A DNA stretch of 64,000 bases from Planctomycetota bacterium (GTDB lineage Bacteria > Planctomycetota > PLA2 > JAEUHO01). Each line of letters opens with the position of its first letter. Positions within the stretch are counted from its first letter, which is position 1. The translations under genes were made by a program, and so were the position numbers. The stretch is from assembly GCA_020631815.1 (NCBI GenBank), contig JACKGW010000005.1:1-64000 (forward strand). The letters are read 5' to 3'. A model generated the notes under the pieces. That model worked only from the letters and a program-made list of their open reading frames with translations. It did not search any database and was not told where the DNA came from. Below, in pieces: positions 33,331 to 43,249 of this stretch.

Positions 33331-35673
33331 TCAAGCGACGGAAGCGTACAGCGCCGACTCCAGCTCGCGTAGCGCCTGCACGTAGCCATCCTTGCCACCG
33401 AAGTGATCGACAAGCTGCACGGGCGTCCCGAGATCCGAGATCGGTTGCACGCGCAGCACGGCAGGATCTTCGACAGAGGTGATGCCCTCGCTGGCGTACT
33501 TGTCGAGCAACGCATCCAGCACCGCACGTGCCTGCGGACCGTACTTCGTGAACACGTCGCGCTTGCGGACCTGCTCGGCGCGCTCGCGTCGCGTGAGCGG
33601 GGGTCGGTCGTAGACCACGTAGCAGATCAGGTCGAAGGGATCCAGGTCCTTGCCCGCGCCATCGCTGAGCGCCTCCAAGAGGACGCCCTGCTCCTGGAGT
33701 TCGTCCACGATCACCTGCTTGCGGTCGGACTCGGACCAGCGGCGCAGGAACGCATCCAGCGTCGCGTACTGGCTCGTCACGGTGCGGCGCGTGTAGTCCG
33801 TCAGCGACTCGGTGATCAGCTTTCCGTCTTGGTCGTAGTACTGCACCCGCTCGGCGAGGACGGACACCTCGACGCCGCTCACGCGGAACTTCCTGGTGCC
33901 CGGCGGCGGCTCGGGCGTCACGGGCGGGACGTCGTCGTCGTGCGGGTCGTCCGGCGGCATGGGCGGCTCGGGCGGATCGTCCGGCATGGGCTCGTAGATC
34001 ACGATGGGATCGCCGTCCCAGTCCGGATCGGCGAAGAGCTCGGTGGCCTTCTTGAAGTCCATGATCGTGAACCAGAGCTTGCCCGACTCCTCGTGGATGC
34101 GGGTGCCGCGGCCGATGATTTGTTTGAACTCGATCATCGACTCGATGCGCTGGTCCAGGACGATCAGCTTGCAGGTGCGTGCGTCCACGCCGGTCGTGAG
34201 CAGCTTGGACGTCGTGGCGATGACCGGGTACCGCTGCTCGGGGTGGATGAAGTTGTCCAGGTCGTGCTGCCCCTCGGGGCTGTCGCCGGTGATCCGGACC
34301 ACGAACTTGGCCGTGTTGGCGGCCTCGGCGGGCATCTGCCGCGCCACTTCGTTGACCAGCGCCGTCCGCATCCGCTCGGCGTGGTCGATGTCCTGGCAGA
34401 ACACGATCGTCTTGCCGTAGGGGTCCGTCGCCTGCATGTAGGCCACGACCCTCTCGGCCACGCGCTTCGTCCGCTCGGTGAGCACGAGCGAGCGGTCCAT
34501 GTCCTGCTGGTTGTAGACCCGGTCCTCGATCTCCTGGCCGAGGTCGTCGGTCATGCCCTTGGGCGGGCGCCAGCCCTGGAGATCCTTGTCCAGGTCGATG
34601 CGCACGACCTTGAACGGCGCGAGGTAGCCGTCGTCGATGCCCTGCTTGAGCGAGTATGTGAAGAGCGGCGCGCCGAAGTAGGTGAGCGTGGAGACTTCCC
34701 GCGTCTCCTTGGGCGTGGCCGTCAGGCCGAGCTGGATGGCGGGCTCGAAGTAGGCGAGCACCTCGCGCCATGCGCTGTCCTCGCGGGCGCTTCCGCGGTG
34801 GCACTCGTCGATCACGATCAGGTCGAAGAAGTCCGGCGAGAACTGCTTGTAGACGTTCTTCTCCTCCTCCGTTCCCGTGACTGCCTGGTAGAGCGCCAGG
34901 TACACCTCGTAGGACTTGTCGGCCGTGCGCCCCTGCACCTTCGTCATCGTGCCGCCAAAGGGCTTGAAGTCGTTCGTGATCGTCTGGTCCACGAGAATGT
35001 TGCGGTCGGCGAGGAAGAGGACCCGCTTCACCACGCCAGCCTTCCAGAGGCGCCAGATGATCTGGAACGAGGTGTACGTCTTGCCGGTGCCCGTACTCAT
35101 GGCCAGCAGGATGCGCCGCTGGCCACGTGCCACCGCCTCGACCGTCCGCTGGATGGCGACGCGCTGGTAGTAGCGGGGCTCGCGACCGGAGCCGTCATCG
35201 TGGTACGGGAACCGGGCGACCCGGTCGGCCGTCTCGTCGAAGCCCTTCCATGCCCGGTAGCGGGCCCAGAGCTCGGCCGGTGACGGGAAGCTCCCCAGCG
35301 TGAGCGTGGACTCCACGGCGATCGACTGCATGGTGCGGTCGTGGAAGAGGAAGCCGTCACCGTTGGTGGAAAACACGAACGGGATGTCGAGCGCCTCGGC
35401 GTAGCGAAGGGCCTTGGGCATTCCGCCGCCGAGCGGATGGCGGTTGTCCTTGGCCTCGATCAGGGCCAGCGGCAGGTTGCTCTCGTAGAAGAGGACGTAG
35501 TCGGCCCGCAGCTGCTTGCCCCGGACGGCGACCTTGCCGCGGACGATCACGCGCCCGGCGGTGAAGGTGAACTCCCTCCGCACCTGGGTCGCGGCATCCC
35601 ACCCAGCCTGCACGAGGGCCGGGGAGATGAAGTTCTGGCAGATCTCGGCTTCGTTCTGTTCCGACTTGTCCAT
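33331..35673 (-). CDS. hsdR: Type I restriction endonuclease subunit R
   Basis: A 780-residue HsdR. An N-terminal nuclease domain has the PD-(D/E)xK-like segment (LPLALIEAKDNRHPLGGG with E-A-K near residues 74-76). The SF2 translocase follows: Walker A AMSTGTGKTYTSFQI, DEAD-like DECHRGS, LTATPKETREV and the helicase motif VI region QIIGRGTRIHEESG. The C-terminal part would contact HsdM. First gene of the hsdR-hsdM-hsdS operon. With hsdS interrupted, cleavage activity of the complex is probably lost. Confidence 0.95.
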   Translation of the reverse strand: MDKSEQNEAEICQNFISPALVQAGWDAATQVRREFTFTAGRVIVRGKVAVRGKQLRADYVLFYESNLPLALIEAKDNRHPLGGGMPKALRYAEALDIPFVFSTNGDGFLFHDRTMQSIAVESTLTLGSFPSPAELWARYRAWKGFDETADRVARFPYHDDGSGREPRYYQRVAIQRTVEAVARGQRRILLAMSTGTGKTYTSFQIIWRLWKAGVVKRVLFLADRNILVDQTITNDFKPFGGTMTKVQGRTADKSYEVYLALYQAVTGTEEEKNVYKQFSPDFFDLIVIDECHRGSAREDSAWREVLAYFEPAIQLGLTATPKETREVSTLTYFGAPLFTYSLKQGIDDGYLAPFKVVRIDLDKDLQGWRPPKGMTDDLGQEIEDRVYNQQDMDRSLVLTERTKRVAERVVAYMQATDPYGKTIVFCQDIDHAERMRTALVNEVARQMPAEAANTAKFVVRITGDSPEGQHDLDNFIHPEQRYPVIATTSKLLTTGVDARTCKLIVLDQRIESMIEFKQIIGRGTRIHEESGKLWFTIMDFKKATELFADPDWDGDPIVIYEPMPDDPPEPPMPPDDPHDDDVPPVTPEPPPGTRKFRVSGVEVSVLAERVQYYDQDGKLITESLTDYTRRTVTSQYATLDAFLRRWSESDRKQVIVDELQEQGVLLEALSDGAGKDLDPFDLICYVVYDRPPLTRRERAEQVRKRDVFTKYGPQARAVLDALLDKYASEGITSVEDPAVLRVQPISDLGTPVQLVDHFGGKDGYVQALRELESALYASVA

Positions 35674-35909
35674 GCCACCTTGCGGCGCGGAGCCGGTGTG
35701 GAACGCCCTGCTCCCCCGGCGGCGCCCGGAATCTAGCAGCCAGGGGGCGTCGTGCGAAGGGGGCCAGCCGGGACGTCGGAGCTGCGATGGCGCGCTCGCA
35801 GTGGCCTCCCAGCGTGGAGCCCCTGTCCGCGACGACGACGTCGCGCCCGCACGCTGTGTGGTCCGTCTCAGTACCCTCTGCGCCGGGCCCGGTGCCCGGG
35901 AGAGGGCGC

Positions 35910-36779
35910 GTGACGGACAAGCGACCGCAGACCATCCAGATCTACCTGCCGCACGGCGAACCTCGGGGCATCCGCGTTGCCGACGTCACGACACGGGCGA
36001 TCCACGCGGTCCACGTACCCCGGGCGCGGATGGACGTCGCCGGCGAGATCGAGGAGCTGCGCGGCGTCGGCGTGTACTTCCTGGTGGGCGAGAGCGAGGG
36101 GGCTGCCCGTCCCACCGTGTACGTGGGCGAGGCCGAGGACTGCCTCGTCCGACTCAAGCAGCACAACGCCAAGAAGGACTTCTGGCAGCACGCCGTCGTG
36201 ATCCTGTCCCAGGCGGGCAAGTTCACGAAGGCGCACGTGAAGTACCTTGAGTGGTACTGCCTGGGGCGTGCCAAGGAGGCCGGGCGCTTCACGCTGGACA
36301 ACGGCAACGCCAGCAGCGAGCCGCACGTGCCCAAGCCGTTGATGGCTGAGATCCTCGATGCCTTTGACGTGCTCTCCACGCTCACGTCCACGTTGGGCTT
36401 CCCGGTCGTGGAGGCCCAGGTCCAGAAGCCACCCGCGACCACGTACACGCTGTCGCCCAAGAAGTCCTCGGTCGAGGCACGCGGCTACCCCGTGGACGAC
36501 GGCTTCTTGGTCCTTGCTGGGTCCACGGCGGCTGCGACCGTGCGGACCAGCGCCGGCGCTTGGGTATCGCGCCACAGGGACGAGCTGTCGGCAGCGGGGA
36601 TCCTGGACGTTGGTCCCTCTGGCACGATCTTCCGAGAGTCCTATGTGTTCAAGAGCCCGAGCGCGGCGGCGAGCGCGGTCCTAGGTGGGAACACCAATGG
36701 CTGGGTGGCCTGGAAACTGCCCGATGGCCGCACCCTCAGCGACGTCGTGCGCCGTGAAGACGGCGCGGCCGAGGCGTAG
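35910..36779 (+). CDS. GIY-YIG nuclease-like protein with DUF4357 domain
   Basis: A 289-residue protein from GTG 35910, with GAGAGG just upstream; earlier in-frame codons look non-coding. The GIY-YIG-like part spans about residues 50-130: GVGVYFLVGES ends the first strand, VYVGEAEDCLVRLKQHNAKK gives the second strand and arginine, and AHVKYLEWYCLGRAKEAGR supplies the Glu helix. The C-terminus (SYVFKSPSAAASAVLGGNTN with GWVAWKLPDGRTL) is a DUF4357 domain. Genes of this type commonly sit beside type I restriction systems, as here, where it is divergent from hsdR; it may be an accessory nuclease. Confidence 0.82.
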   Translation: MTDKRPQTIQIYLPHGEPRGIRVADVTTRAIHAVHVPRARMDVAGEIEELRGVGVYFLVGESEGAARPTVYVGEAEDCLVRLKQHNAKKDFWQHAVVILSQAGKFTKAHVKYLEWYCLGRAKEAGRFTLDNGNASSEPHVPKPLMAEILDAFDVLSTLTSTLGFPVVEAQVQKPPATTYTLSPKKSSVEARGYPVDDGFLVLAGSTAAATVRTSAGAWVSRHRDELSAAGILDVGPSGTIFRESYVFKSPSAAASAVLGGNTNGWVAWKLPDGRTLSDVVRREDGAAEA

Positions 36780-37310
36780 CGACTCGGAGGGCAGACCGTG
36801 CGCATCTCGCCGAGGTCGCGTGCTGCCTAGGCGGTCGGCCCGCGCCCCACTTCACTCTGGCAGCAGATCCAGGCGCTACGTCCCCTGCCGCTTGCCGCTT
36901 GCCGCTTGCCGCTTGCCGCTGCGGCGCAGGGCGGCATCGTGCGCCACACACTGATCTGGACCACCGTCAGTCGACTCCGTTCAGGAACCTGAACGCTTGT
37001 TGCAACTCCGCCGCCCTTGGGGCCGCGCCGCACGCTAAGAAGTGCTCCACGCGAGCGGCGATCCCGCTCTGCGAGGAGGCAACGTGGTCGGCGGAACAGC
37101 AGCGACAGCACATTGCCACGTGCCTCCATCGCATCGATGTGCCGAGCGTGACCGACGGCGACTTCCCCCCCGCTACGGCGCTTCACACGGCCCACGGCCA
37201 GATCTGAACGCCTGCTGCACCAAGCCGTGACACGAGCCGCTCGCTCGTCCGCTAGCCTGCTTGCTCACTGGGAATCAGGAACCGAGAAGTCATGACCCTG
37301 GAGAAGAAGG
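36780..37310. other. Intergenic region with heptamer tandem repeat
   Basis: About 530 bp between the GIY-YIG gene and the sigma-like gene. It contains five tandem units of GCCGCTT (36887-36920, the last one 6 bp) and the near-palindrome GTTCAGGAACCTGAAC (36979-36994), of which a close relative lies at 60884-60899. A frame around 36960-37207 has some coding-like character but no start or homology I recognise, so I leave it uncalled. Confidence 0.45.
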
Positions 37311-38126
37311 ATGCAGTTTGAAAGTCAGCGACCTTGCGACGTCCGCGAGTTCTTGGAGGGCGATCCGGACCCCGTGATCGCCCACGTTCGGCGTGCGGGG
37401 ACGATGGGTCGGCTGGCCTCTCACGAGCAGGAGGACGTCGGGCAGGAGGTTCGCGTACGGCTGCTTGAGCTGGAACGTGACGGCGTCGGGCCAGCACCAG
37501 GATCCCCGCTGAGCGCATGGCATGACAAATGTCGCCGGATCGTCCATGCCGTGGCACGAGGCGTACGCCGCGACCCCTCGCGTCGGTGGTTCTCCGCGCC
37601 ACCTACCGACGGAGCCGAGCGGGGCGCAACATCGCCCACGGGGACAGATGCCGCGCACGGCCGCGAAGATTGGGGTCTGTCGGCCCTTGCTGCCGTGCTG
37701 GATGTCCACGGCGACGTGCTACGCGCAGGGGAGCGCAGGGCATTCGGTGCGCTCGCCACGCGGTGCGATATCCGGGCCGTGGCGGCCGCACTCGGCCAGG
37801 CGCACAAGCTAGTGGCCATGCGACTGCAGCGAGGTGCCGTCAGGATGGCAGCGTCTCTCCATGGTCACCAGGGCCACCATCTCCCCCGCTGGCTGGTTGT
37901 TGCCACGGCCCGCGACTCCCGCCGCAAGGAGTGGCCCACGGTGTGGCAACTGGGCGTTCGACAGCGCCGCCCGGCACGTGAGATTGCGCAGCGGTTGGGG
38001 CGCGATGAGCGGAGTGTGAGGCGGCTGTTGGCCGCGTGGACGGCGATGGAAGCCGGCAAAATCGGCGGATTCCAGGACGTAGGTCCCATGAAACCCGGAC
38101 AGATCCTGTTCCGGGGTGGCCTATAG
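37311..38126 (+). CDS. Sigma-70-like factor or related HTH regulator
   Basis: A 271-residue protein starting at ATG 37311 behind GGAGAAGAAGG. The N-terminal part resembles sigma region 2 (HEQEDVGQEVRVRLLELERD), the middle resembles region 4 (RDIRAVAAALGQAHKLVAMR-like segment), and an additional HTH follows at the C-terminus (REIAQRLGRDERSVRRLLAAW). It is a paralogue of the protein at 61990-62757, sharing the H-x-x-P-R-W-L-x-x-x-x-A segment and the C-terminal HTH. It lies 60 bp upstream of the RHS gene in the same direction, so it may control its expression. The sigma assignment is by pattern only. Confidence 0.65.
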   Translation: MQFESQRPCDVREFLEGDPDPVIAHVRRAGTMGRLASHEQEDVGQEVRVRLLELERDGVGPAPGSPLSAWHDKCRRIVHAVARGVRRDPSRRWFSAPPTDGAERGATSPTGTDAAHGREDWGLSALAAVLDVHGDVLRAGERRAFGALATRCDIRAVAAALGQAHKLVAMRLQRGAVRMAASLHGHQGHHLPRWLVVATARDSRRKEWPTVWQLGVRQRRPAREIAQRLGRDERSVRRLLAAWTAMEAGKIGGFQDVGPMKPGQILFRGGL

Positions 38127-38186
38127 GGGTAGCGGGCCCAAGGGACGGCTCGCCAGCAACTTGGCCTCGCTTCAAGGGGAACATTC

Positions 38187-41100
38187 ATGGCACGTCTCGC
38201 TCGCCAATACGGCCGCGTCATGCTCTACGTCCTGCCGCTCGTGCTGATCGCGGCCTTTTTCGCGCTGCGGCCGCACGGTGCCGAGGGTGGAACTGCCTAT
38301 TCGGACCCCTTCTGGACACCGCCATCGAACAGCGAATGCTCCGCGTGCAGCGGATGCGGCTGTCCGAGCGCACCCGAGTTCACACCGGAGGGGGTGAGCG
38401 CCCGCACGGGCGAGCTGGTGTTGGACATCCCCGTGTTCACGTTCCCCGGCCTGGAGGGGCCCACGGTGTTCTCTCTGCGCTACCGCAGCATGATCGACGG
38501 GTCCACGCAGGCGGGCAACCGCATGGTGCCAAGTTGGGAGATGTCGGCGGAGTATGTCGTCATCAACAGCGGAAATCCAACAGCCTCCGGCGGCCACGAG
38601 GTCTGGATCCGCCGCAGCACAGGCGTCGCCGACATCTTCGCGTGGGACGGCTCGGCCTACTACCCCGACTCCTGCCTCGTCACCGACACGCTGACCGTGA
38701 ACGGCGGTGGCAACTACGTGCTGGAGGACAAGTACGGAGCGACAGTTCTCTTCGACTCGCAGGGCATGTCTGACGTCTACACATCAAGGAATGGAAACAC
38801 GCTGACCACGCAGTACGATGCCAATCGGCAGCTCACCGGCCTCGTAGACAGCCGCGGCTTGTCCTACACGATCGTCCTGGATGCCAACGACTACATCGAG
38901 TCCATCGAGGACCCCGCCGGCCAGGTCTGGGAGTTCGTCATCGACAGCGACGACAACCTGGAGTCGATCACGTCCCCAGCCACACCCGACCAGCCCTCCG
39001 GCGTCACGCGCACGTTCTATTGGGACGCCTACGACCGCTTGACCGGGATGCAGGACGGACGCGGGAACACGGTCACCACCTACACGTACGTCGGCGCGAC
39101 CGGCCAGATCGACAAGGTCACGATCGACGGCGTGGACGTGGACTACGCCTACACGGCGGGTACGCCCAACATCACGACGCGCACCGACCAGAACGGCAAC
39201 GTCCACCGCTACCTCTGGACCGACCAGGTGGTCGAGCAGACCGACATGTGGATCAGCTCGGCCGCCGAGTACGTGACCGAGTACCGGCACACGGGCAACG
39301 TGCTGAACTCGATCGTGAGGCCGCTGGGTGGCCGTACGGACTACACCTGGGATGGCAACTACAACGTGACCGAGATCCGCCGCCGCACGACGGACACGGG
39401 CACGAACGACGCCTCCGACATCGTCGATTCCTACACGTTCAACGGCTCGAACTTCATGACGAGCCACACGAACTCGCTCGGCGACGTGACCACCTACACG
39501 GTGGACGCGAGCGGCAACCGCACGGCTACGACGTTCGAGACGGTGACCAACCCGGCCACGCAGACCGCCAGCACCAGCGCGACCTACACGGGGTCGGGGC
39601 AACTGGCCACGTCCACCGACGAGCAGGGGACGGTTACCAGCTACACGTACTACTCGACCGGCCTCAAGACGGGCCTGTTGGAGAAGGTACGCATCGACCC
39701 CACGGGCCTCGACATCACCACGACCTACGACTACAACGACGCGGGTGACGTGGTGAGCGTGCAAGGCCCACGCGGATTCACGACGACCTATACCTATGAC
39801 GCCCTTCGGCGCGTGGTGGAGACGGAGGCCCCGTCCCCGCTTTCCTACCGCGTGCAAAACGATTGGGACGGCAACTCCAACTTGGTGGAGCGGCGGGTCG
39901 AGAACATCGACAAGGACGGCACGCAGAGCGGCAGCCACCCCTGGATCACGACGGCCTACACGTACACGGACCGCGACCAGGTGGAGACGATCGTCGAGGA
40001 CGTCACGTCCAGCACGACACGCACGACCGAGTACGAGTACGACGATGTGGGCAACAGGGTCCTCCTGATTCGGCCCGAGGGCAACAAGGAAGCCTGGACC
40101 TACAACGAGCGGAACTTGGTCGCCACGCACGTCCGGGGCTACACGGACGGTGACGCCTCGACGCGCTCGTGGGTCTACGACGACAACGGGAACCCGACGG
40201 GCTTCACGAACGGCCGCAGCTACACGACGACGACCACGTTCGACGCCTTCGACCGAAGGACGAAAGTCACCAACGCCGCTGGCCACTACACCGAGTTCAC
40301 GCTGGACGAGTTGGGCCAGATCACCGAGGTCGCCAAGTACGACTCCTCGCACAACCAGCTCCAGCGGGAGAGCCGCTACTACGACGAGCGGGGCCGGCTC
40401 TGGAAGACCTCGGGTCTGCGCAAGGACCCGAGCGGAACCTACAGCGACGCCGTCATGACCTACGCCCGCCTCAAGACGGGGCAGGTGAAGACCATGACGG
40501 ACGCCGTGGGCAGCGTCACCGAGAACGTACACGATGCCGCCGGGCGCCTCGTCTCGGTGGAGGACCACCTCGGCAACATCGTCACCTACACGCTGGACGA
40601 CGGCGGTCTGGCGACGGCCTGGGAGATCGAGGAGACCGACGGCAGCGGCACGGTCACCCACGAGTACGAGGCCGAGTACGACGCGCTGGGCCGGAAGACG
40701 GTCGACAAGGAGATCGACCGGACCAACGGGTCCAACGTGCTGGAGACGGAGTACTTCTACGACAGCCGCTCGAACCGGACGTTCCTGATCGACGCCATGG
40801 GCAACCCGACCCGCTGGACGTTTGACGCTAACGGGCGCATGACCAAGCGCGAGCGGGCGCTGGCCATCGGTGGGACGATCGACACGTTCACGAGCGCCCA
40901 GGTCACGGAGTGGGGGTTCGACGACAACGACCGCATGACGAGCCACACGGACGACGGCTCGAACGCGACGACCTGGGCGCACGATGCCCTGGACCGCGTC
41001 GTGACGATGACCTACCCGGACACGACCTACGTCACCTACGATCACGACGCCGAGGACAACGTCGTCGAGACGATCGACGCCGCCGGCAACGAGATCGACG

Positions 41101-43217
41101 ACACGTTCGACAACCTGGACCGCAACACGTCCCGCACGATCACGCTGGCCGGTGGGTTCGGCGGCACGACCAGCGAGACCCGCACGTACGACGGCCTGAA
41201 CCGGATGCTGACCAACGACGACAACGACTACGACCTGACGTTTACGCATGCGGTGGTCGGGCTCAAGTCGATGGTCTACAGCGAGGAGCAGGCGTACGCG
41301 ACCGGCACGGCGTATTCGAAGACCGTGACCAAGGTCTACGACGCCATGGGCCGCAAGGCGACCGAGGCGTACCCCGGGGGCATGAACCTCACGTACGTCC
41401 GTAACGGCCTCGGCCAGCTCACCTCGGTCAACGACGGCACCACGGCGGTTGGCACCTACACCTACTGGGGCTCCCGTGAGAAGGGCGTCACGTTCGGCAA
41501 CGGTGCGACCCAGAGCAACACCTACGGTGGCTTCCGCCAAGAGGTTACGTCGATCCACCACCAGGACTCGGGTGCGGGCACGCTGCTCCGCATGGACTAC
41601 GGATACAACGCCGTGCACGACCGGACCTACGAGCGCTTCGGAGCCTCGGGCGCGAGCGGCGAGGCGTTCGAGTACGACAAGATGCGCCGCCTGACCAAGG
41701 CGTGGATGGGCTCGTCGACGCCGAGCAGCCCGAGCGGGCAGCCGCACACCGAGACCATCGACTTCAACATGGACGACGACGGCAACCGGACGAGCAAGGT
41801 CCACACGCCCTACCTCGGGAGCCCCGCGTCCACGTCCTACACGACGAACAGCCTGAACCAGTACACGGCGGTCGGCGCGGCCTCGCTCACCTACGACGGC
41901 AACGGCAACCTCGTGGACGACGGCACGTACTACTACGAGTACGACTACCGCAACCAACTGATCGAGGTGGGCCACAGCGGCGGGGCCGTCATCGCCACCT
42001 ACCGTTACGACGCCATGGGACGGCGCGTCGAGAAGAACGTGTCAGGTCCCGGCATCACTCGCTTCATCCTGTCGGGCCTCGAAGTGATCGAGACCTGCGC
42101 GGGTCAGACGACCTGGGCGCAGTCCTTCGTCTATGCCGACGGCATCGACCGCGTCGTGTCCATGCGCCAGGCGGACGTGCTGGACTGGGATGCGGACCTG
42201 GATACCAGCGAGCTGGTCTGGAGCTACTACCACCGGAACGCCCTTGGCAGCGTCATGTTCATCAGCGAGCCGGACGAAACCGAGGCCGCGACGTACCGCT
42301 ACACGCCCTACGGCGAGATGACGATCAAGCGCGGCGGGTTCGTCCAAGGCTCGGATCCACTTGGGCAGGACATCGGGTACACCGGGCGGTGGTACGACGC
42401 AGAGGTGGCTGTTTGGCAATTCCGGTTCAGAGCGTACTCGGCTTCAACTGGTCGATTCCTCCAACGAGACCCGATTGGCTACGGGCCTGCACCGAGCCTG
42501 TACGCTTACGTTGACTCGAGCCCCTTCAACTACGTGGATCCGCTCGGGCTAGAGGAGCTGCCTGTTGACCTTGGCGAGCGCAAACTCGGAGATTGGCTGG
42601 ATGAGTGGCGGGAGCTCTCACGCACTAAGATGAAGGGGTCAAACGTCATCCAGTGGAAGCTCGGCAACATCTGCTACGAGGCGACCGTTTGGGCGACGTG
42701 GGATCGAGTGACGAGCGTAAGGCAGCGCGCGCGTCTCGGCTACTTCCGGATCAACGTCGGCTCTCATGTGCCGAACTGGGTAAACAAGACGGCTGCCGTC
42801 ATGAGCACACTTGGCGGGGCTGGCGTCAAGCACGGTGCAAAGACCGGTGCCGCCGCGCCCTATGTAGTCGCGGTCGGCACCGCTCTCGTGATCATGGGTT
42901 CGGCGCTGGAGTTTGCAGTGTTCCTTACGGATATCTTTGCAGGGGACAAGTATGAGAATCACTGGATCGCATTGGCAGGGCCCGACGGCAGGAGAGACGG
43001 CGGTATGTTCCGGGTGACCATTGAGAACTTCAAGGTCGTCTATGCGACCCCTCCTAAGCAGGCCCCGTGCAAGGACGAGAAGTTCATCGTTGGTGTCGTT
43101 GAGCTCGGATGCATGCTGTATCCCGAGTTCACCAGTGAAGGACGCACGTGGCATGGCCCTGGCCCGCGCGGTGGTCGGGGATCAGGCTGGACTGGGGAGC
43201 CGGTGAAGGCAAACTAG
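38187..43217 (+). CDS. RHS-repeat protein with C-terminal tip (RHS1)
   Basis: A 1676-residue RHS/YD-repeat protein. A membrane/signal segment at about residues 10-28 (MLYVLPLVLIAAFFALRPHG) is followed by a Cys-rich stretch (CSACSGCGCPS), then many YD repeats of the form TxTYDxxGxxxxxTxxxG up to the core. The hyperconserved closing motif is ASTGRFLQRDPIGYGPAP with YVDPLGLEE near residues 1418-1450. Beyond it, about 225 residues form a variable tip with a Gly/Ala-rich hydrophobic stretch (AAAPYVVAVGTALVIMGSAL), which could insert in membranes. The tip region is less GC-rich than the core. A candidate immunity lipoprotein follows 32 bp downstream. Start ATG 38187 has AGGGGA upstream. Confidence 0.93.
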   Translation: MARLARQYGRVMLYVLPLVLIAAFFALRPHGAEGGTAYSDPFWTPPSNSECSACSGCGCPSAPEFTPEGVSARTGELVLDIPVFTFPGLEGPTVFSLRYRSMIDGSTQAGNRMVPSWEMSAEYVVINSGNPTASGGHEVWIRRSTGVADIFAWDGSAYYPDSCLVTDTLTVNGGGNYVLEDKYGATVLFDSQGMSDVYTSRNGNTLTTQYDANRQLTGLVDSRGLSYTIVLDANDYIESIEDPAGQVWEFVIDSDDNLESITSPATPDQPSGVTRTFYWDAYDRLTGMQDGRGNTVTTYTYVGATGQIDKVTIDGVDVDYAYTAGTPNITTRTDQNGNVHRYLWTDQVVEQTDMWISSAAEYVTEYRHTGNVLNSIVRPLGGRTDYTWDGNYNVTEIRRRTTDTGTNDASDIVDSYTFNGSNFMTSHTNSLGDVTTYTVDASGNRTATTFETVTNPATQTASTSATYTGSGQLATSTDEQGTVTSYTYYSTGLKTGLLEKVRIDPTGLDITTTYDYNDAGDVVSVQGPRGFTTTYTYDALRRVVETEAPSPLSYRVQNDWDGNSNLVERRVENIDKDGTQSGSHPWITTAYTYTDRDQVETIVEDVTSSTTRTTEYEYDDVGNRVLLIRPEGNKEAWTYNERNLVATHVRGYTDGDASTRSWVYDDNGNPTGFTNGRSYTTTTTFDAFDRRTKVTNAAGHYTEFTLDELGQITEVAKYDSSHNQLQRESRYYDERGRLWKTSGLRKDPSGTYSDAVMTYARLKTGQVKTMTDAVGSVTENVHDAAGRLVSVEDHLGNIVTYTLDDGGLATAWEIEETDGSGTVTHEYEAEYDALGRKTVDKEIDRTNGSNVLETEYFYDSRSNRTFLIDAMGNPTRWTFDANGRMTKRERALAIGGTIDTFTSAQVTEWGFDDNDRMTSHTDDGSNATTWAHDALDRVVTMTYPDTTYVTYDHDAEDNVVETIDAAGNEIDDTFDNLDRNTSRTITLAGGFGGTTSETRTYDGLNRMLTNDDNDYDLTFTHAVVGLKSMVYSEEQAYATGTAYSKTVTKVYDAMGRKATEAYPGGMNLTYVRNGLGQLTSVNDGTTAVGTYTYWGSREKGVTFGNGATQSNTYGGFRQEVTSIHHQDSGAGTLLRMDYGYNAVHDRTYERFGASGASGEAFEYDKMRRLTKAWMGSSTPSSPSGQPHTETIDFNMDDDGNRTSKVHTPYLGSPASTSYTTNSLNQYTAVGAASLTYDGNGNLVDDGTYYYEYDYRNQLIEVGHSGGAVIATYRYDAMGRRVEKNVSGPGITRFILSGLEVIETCAGQTTWAQSFVYADGIDRVVSMRQADVLDWDADLDTSELVWSYYHRNALGSVMFISEPDETEAATYRYTPYGEMTIKRGGFVQGSDPLGQDIGYTGRWYDAEVAVWQFRFRAYSASTGRFLQRDPIGYGPAPSLYAYVDSSPFNYVDPLGLEELPVDLGERKLGDWLDEWRELSRTKMKGSNVIQWKLGNICYEATVWATWDRVTSVRQRARLGYFRINVGSHVPNWVNKTAAVMSTLGGAGVKHGAKTGAAAPYVVAVGTALVIMGSALEFAVFLTDIFAGDKYENHWIALAGPDGRRDGGMFRVTIENFKVVYATPPKQAPCKDEKFIVGVVELGCMLYPEFTSEGRTWHGPGPRGGRGSGWTGEPVKAN

Positions 43218-43249
43218 GAGTGTCACGTCGTCACGGATCGGAGGCAAGC

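Noticed and set aside
33403..35283. Plus-strand open frame opposite hsdR
   Set aside because: Shadow of hsdR; no ribosome-binding site and no domain, whereas the minus strand shows the full HsdR motifs.
36899..37207. Possible small gene in the intergenic region before the sigma-like gene
   Set aside because: Part of the frame looks coding-like but there is no ribosome-binding site, it begins inside the heptamer repeat and shows no motif; not called.
37292..37321. Nine-codon leader frame overlapping the start of the sigma-like gene
   Set aside because: ATG 37292 to TGA 37319-37321 overlaps the real start, but no ribosome-binding site precedes it and such short frames are common by chance.
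38784..41975. Long minus-strand open frame opposite RHS1
   Set aside because: An artefact of the GC-biased YD-repeat codons; translation is Val/Arg/His-rich repeats with no start signal. The same applies to 51909-54704 opposite RHS3.
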